DNA of 64,000 nucleotides from Cynocephalus volans (GCF_027409185.1 NC_084471.1:6974535-7038534), one strand, 5' to 3'; counted from the stretch's first letter, positions 36,315 through 47,646 are shown. Translations and numbers: made by a program. The notes: generated by a model from the letters alone, not told the origin.

Positions 36315-36447
36315 CACTGAAGAAAGCTTACCTGAGGGAACCCAGCCCCTGGGCTCGCTTCTGCCGGTCGGTGCCCAGCCAGGTGCTGACATACCTGCTG
36401 CTGCCCTGCGTGCTGCCCTTCGAGTATGTCTACTTCCGGAGCAGAAG
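36315..36447 (+). CDS. PNPLA5: PNPLA5 exon 7
   Basis: 133 nt, phase 1 in and phase 2 out. It reads ALKKAYLREPSPWARF, then PSQVLTYLLLPCVLPFEYVY and FRSRR. The L-L-L-P-C-x-L-P segment is a conserved hydrophobic block just after the patatin region in PNPLA3 and PNPLA5. The acceptor is CTCTTGCAG and the donor GTAAGG. No lesion is seen. Confidence 0.9.
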
Positions 36448-38782
36448 GTAAGGCTGGGCCAGGGGACCAGCACCCATGTGGTGGAGACCAGTGCCCAAGG
36501 CAGAAAGGACTCTGGCACACTGGGTGGGCAGGACTGGGCAGGCATGGAGCCTGCCTGGTCTCCCTATGCTGCCTGGTGCTGGCTGTATGGCCCAGAGCAC
36601 TGGTGGTCTCCTCTGCAAACCAGGACTGATAAGTAGACAAAGTGGCAGCTGTGACCAGAAGCCGGGGCCTCCTGGCCAGCACCCTGGGCCCTCTCCTGTC
36701 TCTGTGACCTTTGCCCCATTCTGCCACCTGTCAGAGCCTCAGAGCCAATGTGCTGTTCCTGAGGGTAACTCTAGGAGCTGCTCTGTCTCAGATTAGCTGT
36801 GTGGCCTGGGCCAGGTCTCCTGACCTCTCTGGGCCATAGGTTCCTTTTCTATAACAAGGCCCTTCCAGGTCAGCCTGGCTGTAGTTAAGCCCTCACTAAC
36901 TGTTCTAACTCGCTGACTAATGGATCACTCTGCATGGCCTGCTCATTCATTCCACCAAGTTATTGAGGGTCTACCAGGGCTGAGCCCTAGCTGCGGGATA
37001 GGGAGGCAGCACTGCCCCAGACCCAGTCCCCGGCCTTATGGAGCTCATGGCCACAAATCATCACACTTTCACCTGTGCACTTGCAGCTCTGCCTAGGGAT
37101 ACCTAGGAGAGGCCTACATTGGCTCTGAGCTGGTGCAGCTCACACTGGGGGCTGTCTGGCCAAGGCAGGCTGCCCAGGGCAGATGACTTTGAGCTATAAT
37201 CTAAAGGATGAGTAAGAGTCTACTAAGCAAAGAGGGAAGGGAAAAGCGTTCCAGACAGATGGAACAGCACGTGCAAAGTTCCTGGGGCAGAAGCGAGGAA
37301 GGCCCATTTGAGGAGTAGACAGGGAGGCCAGTATGGCTGGGGGCAAAAGGTGGCATGCTGTACAAGGTGGGGATGGGGAGGCTGGGAGGGGCCAGACACA
37401 CAGGGCTCTGTGGCCAGTTGAGGACTGTGCTCTTTATCCTGAGAGCAGTGGTAAGGCAGGGAAGGGTTTAAGCAGGGAGGTGTCATAGGGAGATGCGTAT
37501 TTTTAAAAATTCTCTGTTCCCCAGAAGAAGGTCTATGAAAGTGAGCCACAGGCCTCTGTCCTGCTCCACATTGAGTTAAAGACTAGATCAGCCCTGCTGT
37601 TTAAGTTGCTGCACGCCCCAAGCCGAGAGAGACCTTTCTACTGACAGATTCTCCTCCTGCTGAGCTGTTGTACTGAAACAAGTCGAAATAAAAAAAAAAA
37701 AAAATGTAAAATCTACCCTTTTCAGTTAAAAAAAAAAAAAATCCATTGTGTGAGCACCGACGGGGAATCTGCCCAGACCACAGGGAAACTCACTCTTGGT
37801 AGTTCCCATAACCCACATGCTCAACATGTAGGTTGCATTAATAGAGGCAGAAGGTCCAGAACAAGGAGGTGATGGACCAGCGTATGTTCTACTTGTCACA
37901 CCACACCCTCTGGACTGTCTGTCCAGTTTGAGCCCCTGGTTAGAGGCCCCTCTGAGGGCAACATGGCACAGGGTGAGGCCCCGCGGTGTCCAGTGAGTCT
38001 GAGAAAGTGCCCGGCCAGTGCTTTCTCAGCCATGGTCAGACAGCCTTCTGCTGACACTGTGGGGTGGTGGCTCTGTAGACAGACTCTAGCTCTCCTCTGC
38101 AGTGGCAGTGGGACAGGACGCAGTTCTGAGCACCCTGGATCTGGTGCTGGCTCCATCATGAGGGCAGTGGGGAGCCACAGGAGCATTTTGAGCAAGAAAG
38201 GACTGTGCCATCTGTACGTGAGGAAGGTCTCTGGCTCCTGGGAGGAGAGTGGATGAAGAGGTATGGGGTGGGGAGGGTGGGGACTGGTCTGAGGACGAGA
38301 GGAATGGACAGAGATGTGGGGAAAGTTAGGAACAGGTGAGGTGACTGTCCTTATTTGACAGGTGATGAAATCAAGGCCCAGAGTGGTCCCCTGACCTGGC
38401 CAGGTCACACAGCTGACGGGCAGGGAAGCTGAGTGGCATCCCCAGGCCAGCCTCACTCAAAACCCTGCCCTCTCCACCCCTGGGCTTCCTACTTGTGCTC
38501 TGTGGGGTCGATGACCCTAAGGCCTGACTGCCTCTACCAAGTTCAAAGTCCACGGATCATTCTGCCATTGCAGGTGCCCCCATGATTCCAACCTGCTCTG
38601 CTATGGCGGCCAACACCACTGGGCACTTCTTAACCTGACGTGGACAGTCCCCACTCCCTTCCTTCAGGCCTGGTTCCTCTAGTGCACGGCCCCGCCATGC
38701 TCCGGGCCTGTGGGGAGGGTGGGCTCAGCCGGGCTGCATGCTGGGCTTCCCTGGGTGAAGCTCATGCTGCCTCGTCCTCCAG
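36448..38782 (+). other. PNPLA5 intron 7
   Basis: Contains a MIR (about 36775-36900, plus), an L2 end (36940-37060), a purine-rich ancient repeat (37190-37510), and two poly-A runs at 37689-37703 and 37726-37740. No extra exon was recognised. Confidence 0.6.
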
Positions 38783-38897
38783 GCTGGTGGCATGGCTGCC
38801 CAATGTGCCAACGAACTTGGTGGATGCAGGGCCTGCTGAGGTGCCTGGCCCTCGAGGTCTACTCCAGGATGAGGGCCCAGCTCCTGGGGCCGGTCAG
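38783..38897 (+). CDS. PNPLA5: PNPLA5 exon 8, with a two-base deletion
   Basis: 115 nt. The first part reads LVAWLPNVPTNL in the frame entering from exon 7. The second part, WWMQGLLRCLALEVYSRMRA then QLLGPV, is readable only in another frame. Human reads approximately PADLWWMQGLL at the junction. Here AACTTGGTGGATG lacks two bases around 38816-38820. Translated without correction, the rest of the exon is open but unrelated to the family. The acceptor is CCTCCAG and the donor GTGAGG. Confidence 0.88.
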
Positions 38898-39435
38898 GTG
38901 AGGTGGGCAGAAGGGCCTGGGGCTCAGTAGGAATGGCTGTGGTGGAGGGGAAGGCACTGGCTGTTTCCCAGGACCCCGGCAGGGAGTGCACGCCACCCAT
39001 CCACCCACTATGCATCCGTGCCCCTCTGTCCCTCCACTCTTCAGCCACTGACATGTGTGTTTGGTTGCTGCTGTGGGCCAGACCTGTGCCGGATGCTTAT
39101 GACCAGTGACACTGGTCAGTCTGTGTGACCTGCCAGGGGCAGTCACTGTCCCTTCACAGAGGACAAGTGGTCTTCCCTGCTTTGCCAAATCCCTGCCAGT
39201 TCTCTGCCATTGTCCCAGATGTCCCCTCTGTGACCTCAAGAGGGGCTGGCTGTATGTGTTGTCAGGGGTGGGGCTGCCTGGGTCCTCTTCCTGACCCTGC
39301 CCTCCCTGCAGGCAGGAGACCCCGATAGTCCTCCCATCACTTGACAGCCAGCTCTTTAGCAAGGAAATCAGTGCAGCCCTCCAAGGGATGGCCACCCCCA
39401 GGACCTTCCTGCCATTCCCAGCTCAGCCACAATAA

Positions 39436-40886
39436 AGGCCTCGGGTCCTCCCGCAGAGCCTGATTTGGGAGGAGGGTGGCCCGGGCTCACCGTGTGCTGG
39501 AGCTGCCTGCACATGGCTTCATCCTGTCCTTCACTACAGCCCAGGCTCTGAAAACTTGCGCTCACCAGCTTCTGCTCCCTCTGCAGCCTGCCGGTCACCA
39601 GTGTCCTGGATATAGGCCCCCTCCAGCCCGGGGCAGCTTCTTCTACTGACGCTCCTGTGGAGCTCAGACCCACCCATCAGGCCTGAGGGCCGCCAGCTGG
39701 GCCAGCCCAATGACTAGTCTCCCCTGACCCTGTCTGGCCCATGTCCTGTATGTCTGTATCTGCCGCCAGGCTGTGTGATTCTCAGCTTGCCTCCCGGGAG
39801 CTCAGAGCCTAGCCCCTGGCCCAGGGTGGGCACTGGAATTGTTGGACAAATGGGGACGGCCTCCCTCTTCCCCTAACAGCCTTGTCCCAGACCATGAGGG
39901 CAGGTGGCCACCAGGAGCTGAAGAGGCCCCACCAGCCTCTCTGGAGACCCTGCTCCTTGGAGCCAGTTCTCTGGGACCCGGGTATTTCAATTTTGGAAAA
40001 AGCCTGGCCAGTCGGTATGTGCCCAGGTCACTGTGCTCCCAGGTCACCCTGCCCTTCTTCCTGCCTGTCTCACCAGGAGGAAAAGGATGACAGGAACTGA
40101 GACACACATCTCGGGTGTGGAATTCCCATATGGGGGGCTTGGAGGGCAGCATTTGCTGAGAAGCGGGGTTCATGCACCATTGCAGAGCTTTTTGTAGAAC
40201 ACTTTACAGAAGAGGAACAAAATGCCGAAATGCCCTCATCGGAGATCGGGGGAGCAGACTGAAATCATGGGGAGGGGGTGCCTCCCCTCAGATCCTTCCT
40301 CTGCCTTTCTCTGTCCCGCACTGGCCCTCGGGGTGACCCCTATTGTCTGCCTCACTCAGGAAACCTTGATCTCTGACATTCTTCTGTGGTGAGAGATCCC
40401 AGTAGGAGATGGGAAAGTGGGAGGAGGGGGGGGTTAAAGGCTTTTTAAGACCCCGATTACAGGTGCTTCTGATGGGGTGCCCAGAGGCCCCTGCTGCCAC
40501 CCAAGCCTTACTCCTTGGGAAGGTTTATGATGTAGCTGTGCCTCCACCCCTCCCCAATCCTCTCCTGCTCTCAGGAAGCAAAGACACCAGGGACACCAGG
40601 CCCCTGGGCTCTCCAGGAGTCACTGCTCTTCCTGTCCTCAGAGCAGCATCCACACTGTGCCCCTGGCTGGGCCCTTAGGAGACACTTGGCCCAAGTAGAG
40701 GTGGGGAGGGTGGAGAGATGGAGTCCTGAGTGAGAGAGAAGGGAGCAAGGGAATAAATATGTGTGCAGAAGACATCACAAGTCATTCATTCATTCATTCA
40801 TTTGGCTTTTACTTAATGAGTTACAGGCTCTGGGGACACAGCTATGAACAAAACTTACATTCTGGTGGGCATGTGGGAGCAGATGC
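39436..40886. other. PNPLA5 3' end and downstream flank
   Basis: Past the stop codon at 39686 there is G+C-rich sequence, a possible distal AATAAA at 40752, an ATTC repeat at about 40786-40802, and an L2 end (GGGGACACAGCTATGAACAA). AATAAA at 39431-39436 lies in the last intron. Confidence 0.45.
39587..39686 (+). CDS. PNPLA5: PNPLA5 exon 9 (C-terminus and stop)
   Basis: The acceptor is CCCTCTGCAG. Joined in phase 2 to the WWMQ frame of exon 8, it reads SLPVTSVLDIGPLQP, then APVELRPTHQA and TGA at 39684-39686. This resembles the human C-terminus (VLETSPLQP and GPTHQA). No AATAAA lies close downstream; the next clear one is at 40752-40757, about 1.07 kb further. The 3' end of the transcript is therefore not fixed from sequence. 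Confidence 0.85.
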
Positions 40887-40980
40887 TGATGTGACCTGAG
40901 ACAAGGAACTCCAGCTCTCTAAGACTCATACTCCTTGCTGATTTAATTTACTGTGTGCCACCCCATCCTACCTTTGTACC
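40887..40980 (+). repeat. Left arm of a perfect 94-bp inverted repeat
   Basis: Its reverse complement is identical over 94 of 94 bases to 43837-43930. The arm begins TGATGTGACCTGAGACAAGG and ends CCTACCTTTGTACC. The left context is an L2 fragment; sequence identity ends abruptly at both sides. Confidence 0.97.
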
Positions 40981-43836
40981 AGCAAAGTGTAAGCATAAGA
41001 CCTGCAGGGGTGGCCATTCTTTGAAGGAAACAAAATGAGGTGAGAATGATGGTGGAGTTGAGTGGGGGGTAACTGAACCAGGGGTCCAGGAAGGCCTCTC
41101 TGGGAAGGTGACAGCTGAGCTGAGACCCAAGATTGAGAGGCAAAGAGTTTTGCAAGCAGAGGGGACAGCAAGTGCAAAGGCCCTGAGAATGCAGGTGTTG
41201 CATGCCAGTGTGGCCAGAGCCATGGAGGTGGGCACACTGTGAGCCAAAAGGTCCAGGGCAGGTGGAGCTGGGTCCTAGCAGGCACTGTCAGCAGGATAGG
41301 GAGTTTGGATTCAGGCAGGGAAGCAAAGAGGCAACTGAAGATGAGGGAAGGTAAGGAAGATCTGCAGATGTGGGTGGAACTGGAAAAGGGAGAGGAGGGG
41401 CACAGAGTGCATGCAGGTGGCTCTCCAGCACCCCACTCAGCTCCAGGACCCACTGGGCTGAGGTGGTCTCTGTCCCCTCATGCTGTCTCCTGGGTAGGGG
41501 CAGGCACAGACACTGTTTCCTGCATCACGAGGGCTGTCTTACTTTGAGTCAGGTGATCCCAGCCCCCATGACCCTGTCTGTCTTGTCTGCATGAGCTGGG
41601 ATGCTCTGTGCGCTATCCCAACTCCCAGGTGCTGGGTTTGCGATTTCTTCCCCAGGGGACAGGGGAGGCCTGGCCACCCGGGTCTCCAGGTTAAGGATCT
41701 AGAGTCTACGGAGGTCTTAGAGGATACTCTTGCTCCTTGTCCTTTGTCCCTCATCACAGACATGGCCTCCATGCCCACAGGCACTCAGCCCCCCTTTATC
41801 ACCCCCCCATCAGTTCTTTACTTAGTGGGGGCTGTGACCTGTGCCATCATTGTCCCCATCGCTTTGTGTTATGATTTAGACCGGGAAAGATAGTTGGCCA
41901 CTCTCACCTCCCTCTCCCTTACCCTCCTTAGCCGAGAAGCATGTTGTCAAATGTTTCTGGCTTACTCGGTTGAATATCTCAATTGCTTCTAACACTGCTC
42001 AGAAAACTTCTTTGCTCTTTATTATTTGTGGCTCATGGGTCGAGGCCATCTGCTGACAACTTGATAATTGTAGAGACCATTGACAAGCATCCCTCACAAT
42101 ACCTCACAGATTTTAGGTGCTTTCCTGGTTTTCTCTTATTTCGTTTGTGGAAATTTTCCCATGAAGTGTTAAAATCCGACTGCCTGTGGCTTTCCCCACT
42201 GATCCCAGCTCTGCACTCTGGGCCCACAGACCCCTGCCTGCTCCCTCTGCCCGGGGACAGCCTGGCAGGGACAAAAGGGTGGTGATCTGGTCCCTCGGAG
42301 GCTGCTCTTCTCCACAGTGAACAGGCTGCACCTTACAGCCACTGCTCAGGGACATCCCCAACCCAGTGATGCTGCTCACCCCCTTTTTGTCCATGTCCCT
42401 CTAGGAACATGGAGTCCACCAGTGCCCCAGCTGTCATATGATTAGCACTGGACCTAAATTTCCCTTCACCTCCCTCCTCCTAGCCCACTGCCTCTATTAA
42501 TGCAGCCTCAGAATGAATGAGCTTGACCTGTGGATTTCACTGAGCCACCGTCCACCAACAGCACCATGTCCTTCCTTGAGCCTGGAGAGGGCCCAGCTGA
42601 CAGGCCAGGAGCTGATCCAGGCCAGAGTTTCCCTACTTGTTACCAACGTATCCTGACACAGAGCCCTGAGATGTTATAGAGTGGAGGAGGGATCCCGGGC
42701 TCTGAGTACAGGCCAACCTGGATCTGAATCCCATCTCTGCAATTTGGCATGGATGTGCCCCAGGAAAATTCCTTCACCTCTCAGGGCCTCTGTTTCCCCC
42801 CACATAAAATGGAGATAATAACGTGCATCTCATGGAATACTTACCTGAGTAGATTACATGCTCCATGCAGACTACATCAACTGACCACTCCTCAGAAAGG
42901 GGAGTGGGGAGTGAAAGCACATTGACTACGTTCTGTGGTGTGCTGGGCACCAAAGTGGTGCACCACTGCTGGGCCTCCTCAGAGCTTCCTCTGAGCCTCA
43001 CAGCAGGCCCTGAGTAGGGAGCAGTCCAGGAAAAACACAGGAAAGCTAAGATTGGAGCCCGGACCTGTGTGATGTCAGAGCCCTCCCTGGTCCTGGCACC
43101 ATGGTACCATCAAGTGTGGAAAAGTCATGAGTCTGCTGCCCCCCGCTTCCTCCCAGTGTCCCAGCCAGGGACCTCTCTGTGTCCTGGCACCCTGGAACAG
43201 CTGTGGTTCAACCACATTCCTGGCTTGGCTGAAAGCCTCCCAGTCTGGTTTTTTGAGTGCCAGTTGTCTGCTGGGTGTTTCCCGATGCCTGAGGCACATA
43301 CCTGCCCCAAGGAGCTCACATGCCTCTATTGCTGTCCTTGTGGAGGTAACAGGGAACTAACCCTCACAGGTGCACATCATCTTACAATTTACAAAGCCCA
43401 TCATCTCATTTAATTCTCACATTAATCTTGGGAAGTAAGCATTATTCTCCTCATTTTATGGGTGAGAAAGCTGAGGCTCAGAAAGGTTATGTTCATTTAG
43501 AAGTGGTAGATCTGGAAATGCCCAAGTCTGTGCTCCCGACAGCAGAAAGTTCCCTGGGCTATCACAACTTCATCATGTATCTGCTCTATGACACTTAGCA
43601 AGTCCTTTCCTTAATTTCCTTGTCTTTAAAATCAGGGGTCAGACTAGCTGGTTTCTATGGGGCCTCCAGCTCTGCTGTTAGCATATAATACATAAAATTA
43701 ACACCAATGTGGTCAGGAGGAGAAAAGATGATTTCAGGGGTGGATTAGCCACAGAGGAATTGGATTCTGAGCTGGTTCTTTATGGATAACTAGAATTTGA
43801 ATTGGCAGGAAAGCCATTCCAGGAGACGGACCTGCA
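40981..43836. other. Spacer between the inverted-repeat arms
   Basis: Contains purine-rich ancient repeat sequence (41030-41350), a plus-strand MIR (42680-42860), and two further MIRs (43360-43545 minus, 43575-43690 plus). No gene was recognised. Confidence 0.55.
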
Positions 43837-43930
43837 GGTACAAAGGTAGGATGGGGTGGCACACAGTAAATTAAATCAGCAAGGAGTATGAGTCTTAGAG
43901 AGCTGGAGTTCCTTGTCTCAGGTCACATCA
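43837..43930 (-). repeat. Right arm of the perfect 94-bp inverted repeat
   Basis: Plus-strand sequence starts GGTACAAAGGTAGGATGGGG and ends TTGTCTCAGGTCACATCA. It runs on into MIR-like sequence (CACTAGTCAGTGGTGAAGTT), so this copy looks original and the other like the inserted one. The arms are separated by 2856 bp. Confidence 0.97.
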
Positions 43931-45009
43931 CTAGTCAGTGGTGAAGTTAGTATTTAAGCCTAGGTCAGGCTGTGGTTCCACCCTGTCTGGACACTAGAAC
44001 ACTTGATAGAAATACTGATGCTCAGGGCTCTTCTGCAGAGATTCTAAAGTAATTAGTCTTGACCTAGACCTGTCTGGGCAGGAGTGTACCTGGAACTTGT
44101 GGTTTCTGGGCACTGGTGTCCTCTGGGGCCACCTGATGGGCGTGACCACCTGTCTGAGAGAGCACCCTATGCCTCAGGCTTGCTCAGTGTCACTGTGGCA
44201 AGTGGGCTGGTATGTGCCAATTTACAACTGGGGTCATGTGATGCTAGTGGGGTAACCTCTGCCCCAGTACTAAGTCCTGGTTCCATTAGCTATCTCTAGG
44301 CAGATGCCTCAACTCCCCTTAGCTTTTTGCCCTACCCGTGAATCTGATCATTACACTAACTGAATGTTTGATCATGGTGAGGAATAATCATTATTTTTAA
44401 GAGTGTTAATGTATTGGAAATATGTTTTCAAAGAGTTATCTCTTAGAGATCCATACTGAAGTATTTAAAAATGAAACTATATAATACATGGGATGATTTG
44501 CCTCAAAATAATCTGGGTGTGTGGGAGCTGACAAAACATTAGTTGATAATAGTTAACACTGGATGATGGGTACTTAGAAGTTCATTATACCATTTTTTCT
44601 AATTTTGGATATGTTTAACATTTCCATAATAAAAAATTAACCTTAAAAACTCGACAGCACATACAAATAGGAAAACATACGATAAGACATAAAACAAAGC
44701 AAAACCATGGGCTCTGGAAGTTGTGGTTTCCCAGAGTGACAGGCTGGGAGGGGAGCAGGATCGGGTGAGCTGGGAGAGTTCAGCACCGCGGACAGCGGCC
44801 CGCGTTCCCTGCCGCCTCAGCAGCCTTGGGGATCTGAGAGGGCAGAGATTTTGGAGATCGTGCAGATCCACCTTATTTAGGAAAAGTCTCTTCAGGATAA
44901 GGTGCTATCCAGCCTCTTCTTACACACCTCCAGGGAGGGGGTGCTCAGGGTAGCCTAGGACTTGGTGGACATTTTTGGCTCATGAAAAGCTGTTTTCTGC
45001 TCTTTGGGG
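43931..45009. other. Intergenic, nothing identified
   Basis: Unique sequence, AT-rich at 44.35-44.70 kb, with a short CpG-containing patch at 44780-44830. No exon structure was recognised. Confidence 0.45.
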
Positions 45010-45655
45010 ATAACCAGTTGACCACGTATGCTCGTGTCTATTTCTGGACTTCCTATTCCGTTCCGTTTATTTTATATGTCTATGCTTACACCAATTCCAC
45101 ACTGTCTTGATTTATAGCTTTAAGGTAAGTAGTAAGTCTTGAAATCAGGTAGTGTGAGCCATTCGACTTTGCTATTCTTTTCTAAAATTGCTTCTACTAT
45201 TTTAGGTCCTTTAGGTGCTTGTCAATTTCTATGACAGAGCCCATTGGGATTTTGCTTGTGATTGCATTGACTCTGTAGATGAATCTGGGGACAACAAGCA
45301 TCCTAACAACGCTGGATCTTTCAATCCACCAATAGGGTATATCTCTCCATTTCTTCAGGTTTTCTTTAATTTCTCTCACCAGTGTTTTGTAGCTTTTGGC
45401 ATACAAATCTTGAGCATATGCTCTTAGATTTATTCTAAGCATTTGATGTTTTTTGATGCTATTGCAAATGGTATTTAAAATTTTTAAATTTCCAATTGTT
45501 GTTGCTGGTATGTATAAATAGAATTGGTTTTTGTTTGTTGGCCTTGTATCCTATAGCCTTGCTAACTCACTTATTAGTTCTAGTAGATTTTTTTTTTTTT
45601 TGCAGATTCCCAGGAATTTTCTTTGTTAATAGAGGTTTTTCTTTTTGTTTTTATT
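45010..45655 (-). mobile_element. L1 LINE fragment, ORF2 remnant
   Basis: The minus frame at 45197-45442 reads YAKSYKTLVREIKENLKKW, then RDIPYWWIERSSVVRM and IPMGSVIEID. This corresponds to the L1 ORF2 region after the reverse transcriptase core (LGINL...KWKDIPCSWIGR...). Further upstream on the minus strand, LELISELARL resembles ELINEFSKVAGYK. Stops and truncation show it is dead. Confidence 0.85.
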
Positions 45656-45692
45656 CTGAAAAAAATGAAATCTATAAAAAGTTTACTAAAAC

Positions 45693-46166
45693 TGTGGTAG
45701 GCAAAATAATGGTCCTCCAAAGATATCTATGTTCTAATCCCCAGAACCTATGCCTATGTTATGATACACATCAAAGGGAAATTAAAGCTGCAGATGGAAT
45801 TAAGGTGGCTAATAAGCTGACTTTAAAATAGGGAGATTATCCTGGATTACTGGGTGGGCCCAATGTAACCACAGGTGTCCTTATAAAAGGAAGAGGGAGG
45901 CAGAAGAGTCAACGATGGAGTGATGTGATGTGAGACAGACCAGTCATTGCTGGCTTTGAAGATGGAAAAGGACCATAAGCCAAGGAATGTGGGCAGCCTT
46001 TAGAAGCTGGAAAGAGCAAGGAAATAGATTCTCCCCTAGATCCTCCAGAAAAGAATGCAGCCTTGGTGACACCTTCATTCTAGTCTAGGGATACGTGCAT
46101 CAGGCTTCTGACCCACAGAACCAAGTCTGTGGTAATTTGTTACAGAAGCAATAGAAAACTAATACA
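45693..46166 (+). mobile_element. MLT1-type MaLR LTR
   Basis: Starts TGTGGTAGGCAAAATAATGG and includes GGGAGATTATCCTGGATTAC, GGGTGGGCCCAATGTAACCA and TGCTGGCTTTGAAGATGG. It ends GTGGTAATTTGTTACAGAAG and AACTAATACA. It is near full length, solitary. Confidence 0.9.
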
Positions 46167-47023
46167 ACAATGAACATACCCCATTACCCACATTCACCAA
46201 TTGTGGCTTTTGCCACATTTTCTTTCTCTCTCCTCTTCCCACTGTCTGCTGCCCTAAGCGCATTACAACTTGGACACTCAGACGAATTAGGTACCTGAAT
46301 TGGAAGAGAGGCTTGCCTTTGCTGATTCACCCATCAAAATGTGCTTGGTGCTGTACTACACAGGGACTTGGTGCTGCAAGTCCTACACAGTGACGGCTCC
46401 CACCCTGCTCCACTCTGAGATGCCGTGGGGTGTGAATGTCTGACCTGACCTCTTCAAGCCTGTGCCCGAATCCCCATGGTCACTGGGCAGGGGCTAGGAC
46501 AGAGGTTGGGCAGGATTGGGACACTAGAGGACAAAGGAGTGGGCAGCCAAGAACTCATCTCTGGAAGATGGCAGGATATGGAATCACCTGTGAGCCAAGG
46601 CTCCAAGTCCTGGGTGCATGCTCCATTTTCCCATCAGACTTCACTTATGAAATACAAATTCAAAGATAAAATTATTAATAATTTCAAGATGGTGATCACA
46701 AAGCATCAAACCCAAAGTGTGGGGCCCTTCTGAGCACAGAACCCTTTGTGACTCCCCTAGCGGCACACCCATGAAGCAGGGCCTGCTATGTCTATGTCTG
46801 TACTCATGTCTGTGCTATATCATCATGTGAACACCACTGAGAGCAAGATACGATGCTTCCAACATCCTGGAGGGAATCCTTGCATCTACTCCCAGGCAGG
46901 ACCCGCCTCTGCCCCAAGTTAAGACTATTCTGACCTCTAGTAACTAGTTTTGCTTGTCCTTGAACTGTACGTTTAAAAACGGAATCATACAACATACACT
47001 CTTCTGTGTTTGGTTTATTTTGT

Positions 47024-47108
47024 TCTTTTTTTCTTTTTTTGATGGCTGGCCACTACGGGGATCGAACCCTGGACCTTGGTGTTATCAGCACCATGATCTA
47101 ACCATACT
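47024..47108 (-). mobile_element. tRNA-Ile-derived SINE, 5'-truncated
   Basis: Reverse complement: GGTGCTGATAACACCAAGG, TCCAGGGTTCGATCCCCGTA, GTGGCCAGCCATC and an A/G tail. The first tRNA third is degraded (TAGATCAT). Confidence 0.8.
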
Positions 47109-47156
47109 TTCTTCATCATTTTGACTGTAAGATCCACCTATGTTGTTGCATGTACC

Positions 47157-47460
47157 ATCGGCCCTCTGTATCCATGGGTCCTGCGTCTGTGTATTCAATC
47201 AATCCTGGATCAAAATACTTTAAAAAACTGAATGATCGCGTCTGTACCAAACACGTACAGACTTCTTTTTCTTGTCATTACCCCCTAAACAATACAGTAG
47301 AACTACTACTTACATAGCATTTACATTGTATTAGGTATTATAAGTGATCTAGAGATGATTTAAAATATATGGGAGGATGTGTGTAGGTGACATTCAAAAA
47401 CTACACCATTTTATGTAAGGGACTTGAGCATCCGTGAATTTTCGTGAGGGACGACTGTGC
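47157..47460. mobile_element. MER2-like nonautonomous Tigger transposon
   Basis: CGGCCCTCTGTATCCATGGG at the left and GAGGGACGACTG at the right are the inverted termini. Inside are TCATTACCCCCTAAACAATA, ATACATTTA-like ACATAGCATTTACATTGTAT, and ACTTGAGCATCCGTG, in the order of the known element. Confidence 0.85.
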
Positions 47461-47646
47461 CAGTAATTCCTTTTTATTGCTGTGTGGTAACTATTCCATT
47501 TTATGAACATATCACAATGTCTGCATTCTACTGTTGATGGACATTTGGGTCGTTTCCGGTGTTGGTCTAACATGCTCCAATAATCCCTGATTTGGCACGT
47601 GGTATCCCTTTCGAGCTAGGTCCTGTGTCCTTTGGACCTGGTCTCA

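Larger units (their letters stand above)
28190..39686 (+). pseudogene. PNPLA5: PNPLA5, patatin-like phospholipase domain protein 5, nine exons, probably inactivated
   Basis: PNPLA5 belongs to the PNPLA (adiponutrin/ATGL) family of lipid-droplet acyl hydrolases, which use a Ser-Asp dyad. Translated exons match the human protein as I recall it, from MGFLEEEG in exon 1 to PTHQA plus stop in exon 9, giving about 430 codons against about 429 in human. The oxyanion motif SGAGFLG and nucleophile motif GSSSG are in exon 1. Exon 4 carries the second active-site motif, but it reads YINGG, where the family has D-G-G/A. Introns start GT and end AG. Four lesions are visible: one base missing near the end of exon 1, an extra C in exon 3 (30530-30536), the Asp-to-Asn change (30844), and two bases missing in exon 8 (about 38816-38820). 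Read as it stands, translation stops at 30957-30959. It lies upstream of SULT4A1 on the same strand, matching human synteny. Orthology is very likely; loss of function is inferred, and assembly error could explain individual indels. Confidence 0.9.
46940..47590 (-). repeat. L1M 3' fragment split by two later insertions
   Basis: Pieces AACGGAATCATACAACATAC (46978), TTCATCATTTTGACTGTAAG (47113) and TTATTGCTGTGTGGTAACTA (47474) to TTGATGGACATTTGGGTCGT are consecutive parts of one L1M element. It is interrupted by a SINE (47024-47108) and a MER2/Tigger element (47157-47460). Confidence 0.7.

Noticed and set aside
39312-39435. First taken as the true last exon of PNPLA5
   Set aside because: The exon at 39587-39686 matches the family C-terminus (PLQP, PTHQA) and joins in phase, so 39312 is kept only as an alternative.
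40887-43930. Inverted repeat as the termini of a transposon
   Set aside because: The arms lie within ordinary L2/MIR context, there is no target duplication or transposase, and the spacer is normal intergenic sequence.
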